Under the pieces are notes generated by a model, which searched no databases, was not told the DNA's origin, and saw nothing but the letters and a program-made list of their open reading frames with translations. This document shows, one piece after another, positions 31,762-43,975 of a DNA stretch of 64,000 bases. Each line of letters begins with the position of its first letter. Position 1 is the stretch's first letter. The DNA lies in contig NC_052475.1 of assembly GCF_009730915.1 (NCBI RefSeq), forward strand, positions 29,387,016 through 29,451,015, given 5' to 3'. The stretch is from Dioscorea cayenensis subsp. rotundata. Its lineage: Eukaryota > Streptophyta > Magnoliopsida > Dioscoreales > Dioscoreaceae. Both the position numbers and the translations under genes were made by a program.

Positions 31762-32321
31762 AATATATATGCTGCTTTACAAATAATAAATATTTTTATA
31801 TCTGATATTTAAAAACACAAAGTGGTTAGCAAGCAATTGAATATATACATATATATATATATATATACGGTGAGAATATATTATATACACACACCGTGAA
31901 TGTATTTTCTGTGGACGTATAAAAAAAAGCATAAAATAAGAGAGGCATTGAATGTGTAAAGAAAAAAAGATAAGTGTGTTTTAGTAATTTGGGTATAGAG
32001 GAGTGAACGGTGCAGGATGAAGAGAAAAGTGGGGGCCCAGATGAGTAAAGGTCATGAGGCATATGGGGACCGTTGATATGGATCCAATGGCTGAAGAAAT
32101 GTGCATAGATTCAAAGTCTAATATGAAATATTTGGCCTATATATGGAAAGTAAAATTTTTTTTATAGTTATTTTTCACTCACAAAATGTTAAATTTAACT
32201 TAAAATGATTAGTTGGAAAAAATTTAATGCCAGTTGATGACAGAAATATATATATAGAAATCTTGATGTTTTGTGGAAGAATCAGAGAAAAACCATCTCC
32301 ATGTCGCCAATTAATGTGACT

Positions 32322-32322
32322 A

Positions 32323-32356
<34 letters not shown>
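32322..32356. repeat. (ATT)n microsatellite
   Basis: Run of about 11 ATT units. Confidence 0.93.
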
Positions 32357-32357
<1 letters not shown>

Positions 32358-33719
32358 GCTATTATTTGGACTTTCTTAGCAAGCTTTACGTGTTTAATTT
32401 GGAAACTTAAAATGTTACTAAATTTTTATTACACAATTAAATGCTATAATTTGACAAGAACAGTGTGTACCATTTGAATAAATACAAATATTTGGGTTAT
32501 TTAATGCTGTTAAAAACAAGTCCTATCAAACACGTAGATGTAGGCATAAAAGTCTCAAATTTAACATGTTATAAATGTTAGTCACGTTTGAACTACTAAT
32601 ACGCATGCACATGTAAAAGATATTACTAATGTGGATTAGAACAGTTTATCATAATTAATTTTTTATCCTAACAAAAGGGTTAGTTAGATATCTATTGTTT
32701 AAGAGCTAGCCCAATCAATCAAAGTATCAAATCTACTTGAGTTAAATTTATTTTTCATTAGTTTCTTTTTTTTGTTTGTATACTTCTGCAAAAATAAAAA
32801 AAATAAAAAATACACTTTTATACAAATATTATTTACTTATATACCTTTAGGATAAAAAAATTATTTAAAAAATTTTATTAAAGAACTAAACTTTTCTTAC
32901 TTTTTTTTTCATTCATTTTATGAAAATAATTTGAAGGAAAAATTTGTAAGTTGATTTTTAAACATAAAAGTATATAAATATATAATTATGTTATCAGGGT
33001 AAATAAATAAATATAATTTTTATAAAAATATATCAGTGATTATTTACTTTTATAAATTAGTATGCAAGCAAAATTTTCTTTCATTCATTATAATAAATTA
33101 AAAAAGGGATTTATTTATTTATTTATTTATTTTTAAGGGTGTCTCTATCAGAAGAAATTAGTGTATCACTTCTGTTCATGAATTGGAAAACTTTATTTTG
33201 GATATCATTGATAAAAAGGCGTAGAAAAACATATATACATTCATATACAGAGGACCAAGTGTTCATTATCTCATGGTGTCATAAATGAAGAAACATTAAT
33301 TAATGGAGTTCTTCTCTTTTCTTCTCCACTAGTTTACATGCATCTTGAAGGATACGTGATTAATTTAATTTAATTTAATTTATTATTATTTTCATAAAAA
33401 AACAAATGTTGAATTGTTTATTTGATTTCTAAAATAATATAATTGTCTGTAAATCTGTAAAACTTTCATATATATATATATATATATTATTCCCATCAAA
33501 TAAATTGACTAGCTCCAATACAAAATATATCAAAATATAATGATTTTATTAATTTATAATTAATAATAATTACAAGAATATCCAAAAAATTAATGGCTTC
33601 TAACAGAGTAATCTTAACCCTTAATTGCAATTTAATTGGTAGCCTTATATCATTACAAGTGTTGCTATATCAATCAGCTACAAACATTAATTTAACACAA
33701 GTATAAAAAAACCATTGTA

Positions 33720-33720
33720 A

Positions 33721-33770
<50 letters not shown>
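33720..33770. repeat. (AAT)n microsatellite
   Basis: Uninterrupted run of about 17 AAT units. Confidence 0.95.
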
Positions 33771-33771
<1 letters not shown>

Positions 33772-34375
33772 CACATTATTTCTAATAACTATATAGTCTT
33801 TTAAAAACAAACTTTAATATGAAAATTCTAAAAGCGTGCATTAATTTGCTTTAAATTATCTTTATTCCTGTGGTTTTTGTCACATTCTCTATCTCTATCT
33901 CATTTGTTTAGTCTACTCTTTTTCCAATTTATGCTTCAATTAGTCTTTTGTTCTATTATTTCTCCTCCCTTTGCTAATAATTATCAATAACATATTTTCT
34001 CAAGCATCTCCCTCAAGACTTTTCTTAATTTCCATGTCTCTATCTCACTCTCTCAACTTAATTTGTCCCCTTTTTATTCTTTCTCAATATATTTTAATTA
34101 TATAAGATCAAATTCTTTCTACTTTACAATATAATTAATCTCCTTCTTGATTACTTGGTTAAATATACCAATAATTAATTTTCAACTCTTGATAACAAAA
34201 TTACCAACTTAAAACAAAGAGAACCTATATAACTCCAAATAGTTTTGATGATCTCAATCCTAATCTCTTCTGCAAACTTAATATAACAGTTTAAGATAAG
34301 AATATTAAAAATGAAATGAAACCATATATGTTATAATGCTAAACATAACAAAGGCTTGATAATGACGTAACGTTC

Positions 34376-34399
34376 ATGCATGCATGCATGCATGCATGG
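34376..34399. repeat. (GCAT)n microsatellite
   Basis: Six or so consecutive ATGC/GCAT units, a self-complementary tetranucleotide run able to form alternating purine-pyrimidine structure. Confidence 0.85.
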
Positions 34400-34446
34400 A
34401 AAAAAAAATTAGGTAAAACATCATATTTAGTTAGTGATCAAATTTA

Positions 34447-34449
<3 letters not shown>

Positions 34450-34518
<69 letters not shown>

Positions 34519-34669
34519 GCTTTAAGAATATACATGTGAAGTATCACAAGAGTTTAAACTTGTGCTGTTCTAGAAATAGAAATATATATATATATATATA
34601 TAATGCTTTAAGAATATACATGTGAAGTATCACAAGAGTTTAAACTTGTGCTGTTCTAGAAATAGAAAG
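34450..34669. repeat. Long (TA)n tract plus a duplicated ~67-bp flank
   Basis: (TA)n spans about 34450-34516. The adjoining 67 bases (34516-34583, from 'aatgctttaagaatatacat' to 'tctagaaatagaa') recur at 34602-34669 after a second shorter (TA)n. The two copies appear identical, suggesting recent slippage-type duplication with a period near 86 bp. Confidence 0.88.
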
Positions 34670-35207
34670 GTCCATTGAAAGTAGAATTATTTGACAAGAA
34701 TTTACTTCATAATTTTCTCTAAAATTTCCTCAATTAATTTGTACCTTGATGATGAGGAATTCCAAATAAATTCTTTTCCACTCCCTCCATCCATTCCATT
34801 CAAAAGTCCAACTTCTCCATCACTTCAAAAGAAAGTTCATGCATTTCCCATTGCAAACTAATCAACAAAGATTGAGTTAATTAAAAGGTAAACTCATGAA
34901 GAATAACTAAGAAACTCCTCATGTATTTTCCCTTTATGAAATTTCCTTCTCATTTAATTGGATAATTTCATTTCTAATTAATTATTTCTTCTTAATTTCA
35001 TGAGGGAGATAATTTACTGTGCCTAAACTTAAGGGTGTTCTAATAAAAGTTAATTCAACTACGTACACTTGTAACTTAACATCAAATCATACAAAGAATG
35101 AGTCCTGATCTGTACTCCAAATCAGTTTCCTTGCAATCTTCTTCTTCTTGATCTTGATCTCCAGCATATGCAATAAAGTAACTTCTTGGTTGTTTCTCTT
35201 TCCACAT

Positions 35208-35211
<4 letters not shown>

Positions 35212-35266
<55 letters not shown>
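35212..35266. repeat. (AT)n microsatellite
   Basis: About 27 AT units. Confidence 0.95.
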
Positions 35267-35272
<6 letters not shown>

Positions 35273-35599
35273 GCACTATAGTTAATTCTTCTCATGGCGG
35301 TCTTCTCCAGTGAAAAAAACAGTACTATATTGATCATGATCATAAGATCATGGAGTTGTTAAGGTATATATATATATATATATATAAATAAACATATTGT
35401 TAATGGTTAGTATATATATATATATTATAATTGGTAAATGTTAGGAAGTTGGTATTGTGCTTACAAACTCTCACTATGACTTGGTTTTATTAATTTATGG
35501 AAGACCAAAATTAAGCACCAGATCATATATATGAGTATTTTTAAACAGTTGAAACATGGAAAAAGTCATGCATATACCAAACATGGGAATAGAAAAACT

Positions 35600-36282
35600 T
35601 CAACTAGTCAAAACAAGGGAAAAACATGCAAGACTTCAACGTTGATGTCAACTCACTCACACCCCTGCTGAAATTTGAAAACCCTTTAAAAAAAAAAAGG
35701 AAGAACAAGAACAAGAACAAGAACAAGAATTAATAAGACATGCATGCATATGCCTAAACACATGTCATTTACATGACACTGAAACAACATTCATGCATGT
35801 TAGCCTTAGTCCAAAGGTCAAAAGCACAAGGGTTTGATTCATAACACTTAATTAATTCCTTTCAAACTAGAGAATATAATGCTGTCTATATTTTGATGTA
35901 ATTTCCTTGCATTCACTCATCAATCTTCTCATATAAGCATGTATGCATTATACATGTATATATGCATGCATGAATGGTAATTAGGTATATATATATATAA
36001 AGATGATCATGATCACATTATATATGCATTAGGGTTAATTTGTGTTTACATATATATTCATGCATGATATAGTTCTTGATACAAAGTCAAGTTTTTGATT
36101 TTTGATTGCTGAACTCAACACCCTTCCCTTCCAAGAAAAAACCTTAGACTCATGTGCATTGCACGTGTCAAATCTCTATATAAACCTCAGTGTGTTCTCT
36201 CATTTCCTTCACTACAAACCTTCATATATACCTAGCTAATACCTTCACACCTTCATTTGAGAAATAAAAACAAGTAGTGGCC
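35600..36282 (+). promoter_or_regulatory. Promoter and leader of the FMO1-like gene
   Basis: A TATA box (tctatataaac, 36174-36184) lies about 100 bases before the start codon. A G-box/ABRE-type gcacgtgtc is at 36161-36169. Five GTCAA cores (TTGAC on the other strand, the W-box core) occur at 35607, 35647, 35817, 36086 and 36167. W-boxes bind WRKY factors, which fits an immune gene, but the cores are short and could be chance. Confidence 0.55.
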
Positions 36283-36743
36283 ATGGAAAATGGATGGAAT
36301 TCTAGGGTTGCTATAATAGGTGGAGGGATAAGTGGTGTAGTAGCTGCTAAACAACTGAAGAAGTTTGATCCGATGTTGTTCGAGGCCACGGGTGGCATCG
36401 GAGGAGTTTGGAGGAACTGCTCATTCACTTCAACAAGGTTGCAGACTCCTCGAACCGACTATGAGTTCTCCGACTATCCATGGAAAGATCGAACCGATGT
36501 TTCCTTCCCGACATACACCGAAATACTTGACTACTTGCATGACTATGCAACACATTTTGATTTATGGAATAATATAATGCTGAACACTAAGGTAGTCGAA
36601 ATTCGGTTCATCGGAGATAAGAACAAGGTAGGATTAACTGAACTGTGGGGCGGTAATGGCCGTGCTCTTGCCGATCATCCTGTTTGGGAGGTCGGAGTGA
36701 TCACTGCTGGATCACATGAAATTAAGGTACATGTGCATGCATA

Positions 36744-36788
<45 letters not shown>

Positions 36789-37601
36789 TGCAGTGATCAT
36801 CAGTTAAAAACTTTGAGGTAGTTGATTAAATATGAATGATGTTTGATTAGTTAAATAATGAATTTTTAATGGCAGTGGTACAAGTTTGGATTTGTGGTGA
36901 TGTGCATTGGAAAGTATGGGGATGTGCCAAACATGCCAATCTTTCCTCAAGGCAAAGGGCCAGAGGTTTTTAATGGGAAGGTGATGCATACTTTGGATTA
37001 CTGTAAGTTGGACGAAGAAGCCTCTCAAGAGTTGATGAAAGGGAAGAAGGTTGTGGTTGTTGGCTATAAGAAATCAGGCATTGATCTTGCTACTGAATGT
37101 GCTAAGGCTAATCAAGGTATATATCATTATAATTAAAAACATTAATTAATTAACATGCATATATATACATATATATATTGCATGATAGCTTTATATACTT
37201 GAAGTTAAAATAAAGTCCTTTTGAACACCTTTTTCTTGAAAAGATTGAAGTTGTTTAATAGAGAAAGTAAGTATAACTCATACATATCCAAGTAAAGAAT
37301 CTTGGTTTTATCAAAAGTAAGCTTTTTCTATGAATTGAATGTGGTATTGACTTTCAAGTCAGATGATGGTTTTCTTTTTTCAATTTTTTGTTTGAAGGTC
37401 CTGATGGTCAGCCATGCACAATGGTCATAAGGACATTGCATTGGATTGTGCCATCTTATTCAATATGGGGCTTGCCTTTCTTCTTGTTCTATGCAACAAG
37501 GTCTTCTCAGTTCCTACATGAACATCCTAATCAAGGCCTCTTCAGCTCTTTCCTTTGCCATCTTTTAAACCCAGTGGTATGTGCCTCTTTGTATGTATAT
37601 A

Positions 37602-37641
<40 letters not shown>

Positions 37642-38517
37642 TGGGTTAAAAATTTCTCTATTATATTATTATAAAATATACAAGGATGATGGTTAATGGA
37701 CATAGTCAAAGTTAATTTGTGAACAATGAATGTTTGATATTATACACAGAGGAAGGCAGTGTCCAAGTTTATAGAATCATATTTATCATGGAAGCTCCCT
37801 CTGGCTAAGTATGGACTCAAGCCAGACCATCCCTTTGAAGAAGACTATGCATCTTGTCAAATGGCCATCTTGCCGGAGAAATTCTTTGCCGAGGCTGACA
37901 ACGGCCGGATTCTGTTCAAGAAGTCATCCAATTTCTGCTTTTATGAACAAGGACTAATGTTAGATGACAACTCTAAACTTGAAGCAGACATTGTCTTCCT
38001 CACAACCGGTTACGACGGTAAGAAGAAACTCAGATCAGTCCTTCCTGAACCATTTAACGGACTCATTGTCAACAATTCCGGACTCATGCCACTCTACAGG
38101 TAACAATTTCTTTGGCCATAATGCATTAGCTCTGATACCATGTTAAAAATATTAATGTATCATTTCAGAGGAACGATACATCCCTTGATACCGCACATGG
38201 CGTTTGTTGGGTACATTGAGAGTGTGTCGAATCTTCACACATCGGAGTTGCGGTGCAAATGGCTGGAGAGGCTGCTTGAGGAGCGGTTCAAGCTTCCAAC
38301 TGTGGAGGCGATGTTTGAGCAAGTCAGCGAGGAAACTGAGATCATGAAGAGGACCACAAGGTTCTACAAGAGGCACTGCATCTCGACCTACAGCATTAAT
38401 CACAGTGATGATATCTGCACAGAGATGGGATGGCAATCATGGAGGAAGAGAAACTGGTTCATGGAGCTCTTCAGCCCTTACAACAACCAGGACTACAAAG
38501 AAGACAAAGATAATTAG
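36283..38517 (+). CDS. FMO1: Flavin-containing monooxygenase, FMO1 type, 5 exons
   Basis: Predicted enzyme of 520 residues. Exons are 36283-36726, 36876-37116, 37398-37576, 37750-38099 and 38169-38517, all in phase with GT-AG borders. The FAD-binding motif VAIIGGGISG lies at residues 9-18. The FMO signature region reads FNGKVMHTLDY near residues 180-190, the second dinucleotide site VVGYKKSG near 209-216, and FLTTGYD lies in the C-terminal half. It follows Arabidopsis FMO1 closely (EEDYASCQMAI, HTSELR, RFYKRHCIST). That enzyme N-hydroxylates pipecolic acid to the systemic immune signal N-hydroxypipecolic acid; the activity is inferred here. ATG 36283 lies in a good context (gccATGG). The family has several close paralogues, so one-to-one orthology is not shown. 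Confidence 0.93.
36746..36786. repeat. (ATT)n microsatellite in FMO1-like intron 1
   Basis: About 13 ATT units starting some 20 bases after the intron 1 donor. Confidence 0.93.
37600..37638. repeat. (AT)n microsatellite in FMO1-like intron 3
   Basis: About 18 AT units starting about 20 bases after the intron 3 donor. Confidence 0.93.
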
Positions 38518-38834
38518 AAACAAAAAATGCACTTTGATTGATTTATTTGATGAGTTTCCTGAGTTAATAAAGAAAATAAATGTACTGATGTATTGCTGCA
38601 TGAATGTATACAGAGTACTGTTTTAATCTAATGATGAAATTTCATTGATTTGAATATATAGTGGAATTTTATTTTGGTTCTTTGATTTGATTTAGGCTAG
38701 CAATTCTCCATCAAAACTTTTGATTCCTCCAATTTCCATGCTACAAAAAGAAGAAGAAAAAAAAAAATCAGAGTGCATTAATTTACTGATGAACTGGATC
38801 AAGATTGATGAGGCAAATATAATATGTAGTCTAA
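38518..38834. other. FMO1-like 3' region
   Basis: AT-rich downstream sequence with AATAAA-like signals near 38566-38580. No separate gene was seen. Confidence 0.5.
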
Positions 38835-39116
38835 TTATGGGAATGCTGAATGGTAATCATCGAAATTCTGCTGTAGGATGTAGTTTTTCGTAACACTCAC
38901 AACAGAGCTGTTATCATCGCTCAACCATGCTGGAATGTCCATGATCCCATCGAAAACTCTAAATGCATCTGGTTCATCCAACTCCGCGGCTATCTCTGTC
39001 TTACCTATTAGTGTTTGCAACACTGATGAACTGATCTCAGAAGACCGGTGGGACTTCGAGACCTGACATATTAGAGAAGCAAATGACAATGGTGATGGTA
39101 GCTTGTTATTAGCCAA
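38835..39116 (-). CDS. Unrecognised open frame, possible 3' exon
   Basis: A 93-codon frame that I do not recognise. Its composition is protein-like (for example FRVFDGIMDIPAWLSDDNSS) rather than low-complexity. A plausible splice acceptor (tgtcag) sits near 39062, which would make 39061-38835 a terminal exon ending at the stop. No convincing upstream exon was found: the minus strand near 39250-39420 has only short frames broken by stops, including one starting MEFLDINLTPKV. It could be the end of a decayed gene or chance. Confidence 0.25.
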   Translation of the reverse strand: MANNKLPSPLSFASLICQVSKSHRSSEISSSVLQTLIGKTEIAAELDEPDAFRVFDGIMDIPAWLSDDNSSVVSVTKNYILQQNFDDYHSAFP

Positions 39117-42100
39117 TTATATAAGGTGGTGGTTTTGATGTTGTTGAACTCTCTTAAAAGTTAAAACTTCAAGCCTAATGAAGAAGCAAAGAAGGTTAAG
39201 TGAAGGTTGGGAGAAAAAAATGCATCACTAATAAGTGTGGATGATCATCCAAAGGTGGTGAAACTTCTAATAGTCGTTGTTGTTGTCGTTGTAATTGTTG
39301 AAGTTGTTCATCAGCATGTCTAAATCATGGAAGCTCTATGGAACTTAAGGGTGGTGGCAATCTCTCTTTTGGCTACGGAATTCTAACTTTAGGAGTAAGA
39401 TTTATATCCAAGAACTCCATTGAAGAGCCTAAAGAGATGAGATTTGTCTTTCAGTCTTTATTTTTCTCTATGTATGTTCCCTTTGTAATTTGTGAAGGAA
39501 ACTATGGAACAGACGGTGTGCTATAAACAGTAAAGGAGATTCTTTTGCATTAGTGTCAATTTTTTCTATTCATCCTGGCAAGTCTAATGATGTCTAGAGT
39601 TTTGATCATTTGATAATATATACTTTGCCTCTTCTAATGTCTAACTTGCATTGATCTGTTTGTTTTATCAAAATGCATCATATAAATGCTAATAATTGCT
39701 AGTTACACGCAAAGAATAAGTGAAAAAGAGATCAAGGAACATGATAACAAAGTGTAAAGTAATTTGAGAAGAAAAATAAAGAGACTCTTGCGAGTCTTTT
39801 CTTCTTTCTCCCCCTCTATTACTCAGCACCTTCTTCTCTTCTCTTATTTCTCAAATGGCTCTGTTATTACTGCAGTAAACATGGTAAATGTATCTATTTC
39901 TAATTGTCCACTATGCAATTTGAAATCAAAAGCTTAGAAATCAATACAAAATAGCTCAATCAATTTTTTCAATTGACATCAGAAATGTCATCGTCACTGA
40001 ATTTTATCCTTTGTGCTCTTGTCTAATCAGAGAATCTGAACAAAGATTATCAAATTCAAACACAAACATTATTGCAAATTGTAAGTGTTTATACTCTTGA
40101 TAATATGATAATTCATATGCTTAATTCTATTCATACTCCATTAAGAACCATGTGGAAAATGAATTTTGATTTAATTTTAACCAGTCAAACAGTTTACACT
40201 TCTATCTACATTCATCTGGAAACTCATTTTTAGCATTGTTGATTTGATGGTCATTTCATCAGGGAATTGTTTGAAACTCTCATTAAAAAATAAAGCACAA
40301 TGTGATAAACAGAGATTGGAAAGTTGACATGACACTTGATAAATATGCAATGGACTAAAAAAAAGACAGCAAACACAAGTAAAAAATTGCTAGTAAATTT
40401 CAATGTGAACTTTTTTGTATCCCATAACCTTGAGATGAAATCATACAAGTTCGGCACACCCCTATATTGTCTGATCAAACTCCGAGAACACAGATTAATC
40501 AAGAACTATTAATGATATAAATAAGGGTGCTAATTTCAGGCTCATATCTACTGCCGAACATTGCTATGAAATCTCACAAGTGTTACTGAACATCATCTCA
40601 TTTTAGACACTAATTTTAATTGAAATTAAGTGTTGCTGGAATAAAGTGGGTGAAAACTACAAACAGTTGCAAAATATTACAGAAGGAAAAAAACATCAGT
40701 TGATATTCATATGACATGTTCTCAGTTTCACAAAAATCATAGCACAACAGAAGAGTAAAAGAAAATCACTCCCTCATTTATCTAAATTGATATTGTTCCA
40801 CCTACAATGCAAATTTCATTACTTTCACAATATCAAACTCACACACAACTAGAAAATAACAATAAAAAAAAAAAATCTTTATCAAAATGCAGTACTTTGA
40901 AGATAATTTCAAGCCACAAATGGTGAGTCATGGCCTTTATTCTTGGTCCCTTGTTCAAACCAATACTTTCATTCCCTGGTCTGTGAAGATGTGAAGCATA
41001 TGAATAAAATAACTCACAAAGACTTTTATCTTTCTTTCTCCTCCGTTTTGCTTGACTCCTTTTTAAGAATTCCTCATTTCAACCCACTTCAAGCAAATTT
41101 TCTCATAATTCTACTGTCAAATAGATGTTTTATCTAATCAAATTAAAACATATGTAACTTATATAACATATGTAGAGATGTTTTAAATTTCAACAAAGTT
41201 TGATTATTGGAGGTCGGTGTTTTAATCCTTCTATTTGATTCTACAGTAAAAGGGATGAATTAGTTTATCACATTGCAAAGTTCAATTAAACCTTTATCTA
41301 GATGAAGGGTTTTCTACGGATGAGCTTCACACGGGAACACGGGAGTCACACACAAGAGAGGGACCCACTGTGACCCTTCTGTCCCCACATTGAGGAAGAG
41401 GTGGGCCCACTCTGTACTACATAAATCTCAATGGGATTGAGATGAATAAAGGAGCATTCAAGAAATTTTACTACTCAATGATGAAGTGATCTATTGAAAG
41501 CCGGACTCAGTTAAAATTCTTAATAAATGGTGAAAATTCAAATAACGGGTGAGAATCTATTTCTGAATTAACGAGAGAAGCACATAGACAAATGTGTAAA
41601 ATATCACTTGAATTAATTCCAAAACTCTCTTTCTTTTCCCATAAATTCTATAAATTTTGATATACAAAAGAATGTTACATATGTCAAAAAGACTGTTTAA
41701 AGAACTCTGCAAGTTCAATTCTTCACTAAACTGACCAACAAGCAGGTAGATGATCATATGGATCCCTAGCAGTAAAGAATGTCAATATATTTGCAAATTA
41801 GAGAATGGATGTTGAACATCGAATGGGAAATTCTGCAACAGAATATGATTTGTCACCAGTACTTGGATTCATTATCCTCCTTTCAAAATACTGAAAGAGA
41901 GAAGATAGACAGATGTGCTTCAAAATTTCGCATGATTTGTACCAATGTCAACTGTATTGAAACTGTGGAAGCAGTAAGTTCAGGCTCTTGAGGTTGAATG
42001 GATCAAAGAATTCAATCAAAGTGTATCAGGGAATATTTTCTCATGCAATGGCACTGACATCTATAGGTAAGCGCGAGCTGCAGTTGGATGATGGTTTACC
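39117..42100. other. AT-rich region with no supported gene
   Basis: Only short open frames without family signature. A GC-richer patch near 41330-41415 has no reading frame of note. No structured repeat was recognised. Confidence 0.55.
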
Positions 42101-43975
42101 TTATCGGGAGCTCTCACATAGATGGTTCCCCCTCGATCTGAAGTTGGACAGAGGCAATTTAATGGAGCTATGCATGGATTGAACTGCAAGAAACAAAATA
42201 CATTCAGCTACTGAGACTGAAAATTAATGCAAGAATGATTTACAAAGATGGCCAGAATAGTGAGGATTGCACACAAAAAAGAGTTGTTGTGAAACAGAGT
42301 ACAAATAAGGTAACAAGCTCTGGCTGCAACTAATATAAGGTGAACACTCACCCTGATAAATAATATGACATTGAATAAAAAGAAAACAAAAAGTCAACCT
42401 CGGTGAACAAGTCAGGATGTAATATGCATTAATGTATTTCGATAAATGAGCAGAACAAATTGCATGATCTGCTGAATTAACTTCTGGTCTTAGGAGAAAT
42501 GTAGTAACACAATTCCTTTAAGGTGCATGAACAGGACTCGCCAAATCTCACATTTGCCTTAATATTTGAAGCAATAGATGGTGCAATTTTAAATTAGGCA
42601 ACAAACGTACATTCCACAGCAGATTTTTTTTTAAATGACTAATTAACAGATAAGTGGAATTAGACACAGCTACACTAAGATGAATTGCATGATGGCTAGA
42701 AATAGTATCCAGTACATAGCAACCCCAGCGCCCAGCGAATAACCAATAAATTCAGGAACCATGCATAATTGTTGAATTGTCTATCAGTCATAACCAAAAT
42801 TCTAAATATGAGACAAGAAGATAATATCTTTAATTATTTTTCCAGGTGAAATTTGATCATATCTGCAAATCTTGACAGCTACAAGACCACCCATCAAGTG
42901 GTACGCTTTCTCCTGATTGAATCGAGAATCACAAAAGTAGTCTCTATGGTGGAAGTTAAAAGAAATAAGAAGCATTGTTCTATTTTCATTCGATTAAGCA
43001 ACCAATGGTGTTGAATTGGCAACTTAAAAAATAATGACTAATAGGAACCAGTTGTTTTCAAGAGTCTTGAGGCATCAGAATGTTATAAATATGTCTGAAT
43101 GGTTGGAGCTGATCATAAATAAAGACAGGCTATAAAGCAGATTGATCATAAAAATAAACAGGAATACCTTGATTATGGAATATATCCCCGTCCTTAAGGT
43201 TATCAAATGAAGAAAATGAATAGCTCATTTTCAATTTCCTTATCCTACTTCTAGATCACTGCCATAATCTGTATCATCCTCACCCTTAGCAGCAGTCAAG
43301 GAAGACACCCAGTCAGTTAGTAGGTTCTCTGTCCCATTACTTTGCCTTCAACATTTTAACAAGTGTTTGAAGCCTTTTTTTAGATCATTGTTTGATTAAT
43401 GGGACACATTAGCAACGAGAGTAGAAGTTGAGAGCATCCCCATTTCTTTCTCATTTGAGATACATCAACCTCCATTATCTGGTTCAGCAGATGGGAGTCC
43501 CATGATGCTGGAATGCCTGAATAAATATCTACAGTAAGATCAATACATGGCGCCTCCTGTACATACAAAGAATGAGGAGGGTGTGAATTCCATAATCCAG
43601 GGTCTCGTCTGGTTGATCCTTGCATATTTTCCTGTTGAACTTGGAAGAAAGAGTAGACTGATCATCATTGGCCTCAGACAGTGACCTAGAAACATCACAA
43701 TTATCTCATCTATGATCTAGAAAACTTACTGAATCTCTGCTCAGTTTTTGCTTCTCTGTATCTGAATCAGAAGGAAAAACTATGACCTCAAATTTTATGT
43801 TGATGTTCTTTTATATTCTTCATCTCTAACCACATGAGGTGAAGCTTCTGTTTGATTCACCAGCGTCCTAAAATTTTCTCCATATTTCTAGATATTTGAA
43901 GCCATAAGGCTTTCAGTTCAGTTATACCAGCCCTGGCACCAGGACCTACTCCACTACCCTTCCGAAGAAATGTTT
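42101..43975 (-). pseudogene. Decayed 3' exons of the COP1-interacting-protein-like gene
   Basis: This stretch carries, in order, the segments I know from the C-terminus of this family, but split over frames. [12 protein letters not shown] is one base out of frame with the preceding exon (near 43970). A WNSHPPHS...IPASWDSH...MRKKWG block lies at 43625-43435. LVANVSH-stop-SNNDLKKGFKHLL has TAA at 43396-43398 and is in another frame from MRKKWG. TGA at 43348-43350 interrupts the segment that ends NGTENLLTDWVS. A last exon-like piece (42183-42101, MHSSIKLPLSNFRSRGNHL) keeps a good acceptor. At least two stops and two frameshifts indicate loss of the usual C-terminus. Confidence 0.75.

Larger units (their letters stand above)
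30394..36160. other. Long AT-rich intergenic region, no gene seen
   Basis: Between the CDC5 stop and the FMO promoter there is only AT-rich DNA with microsatellites and poly-A/T. Open frames are short and driven by simple repeats (for example Ile/Tyr runs over (AT)n). The first few hundred bases include the CDC5 3' untranslated region. Confidence 0.65.

Noticed and set aside
35122..35343. Minus-strand frame with Tyr-Ile repeats and a basic end
   Set aside because: Mostly the translation of an (AT)n microsatellite; the short non-repeat part has no supporting splice sites or family.
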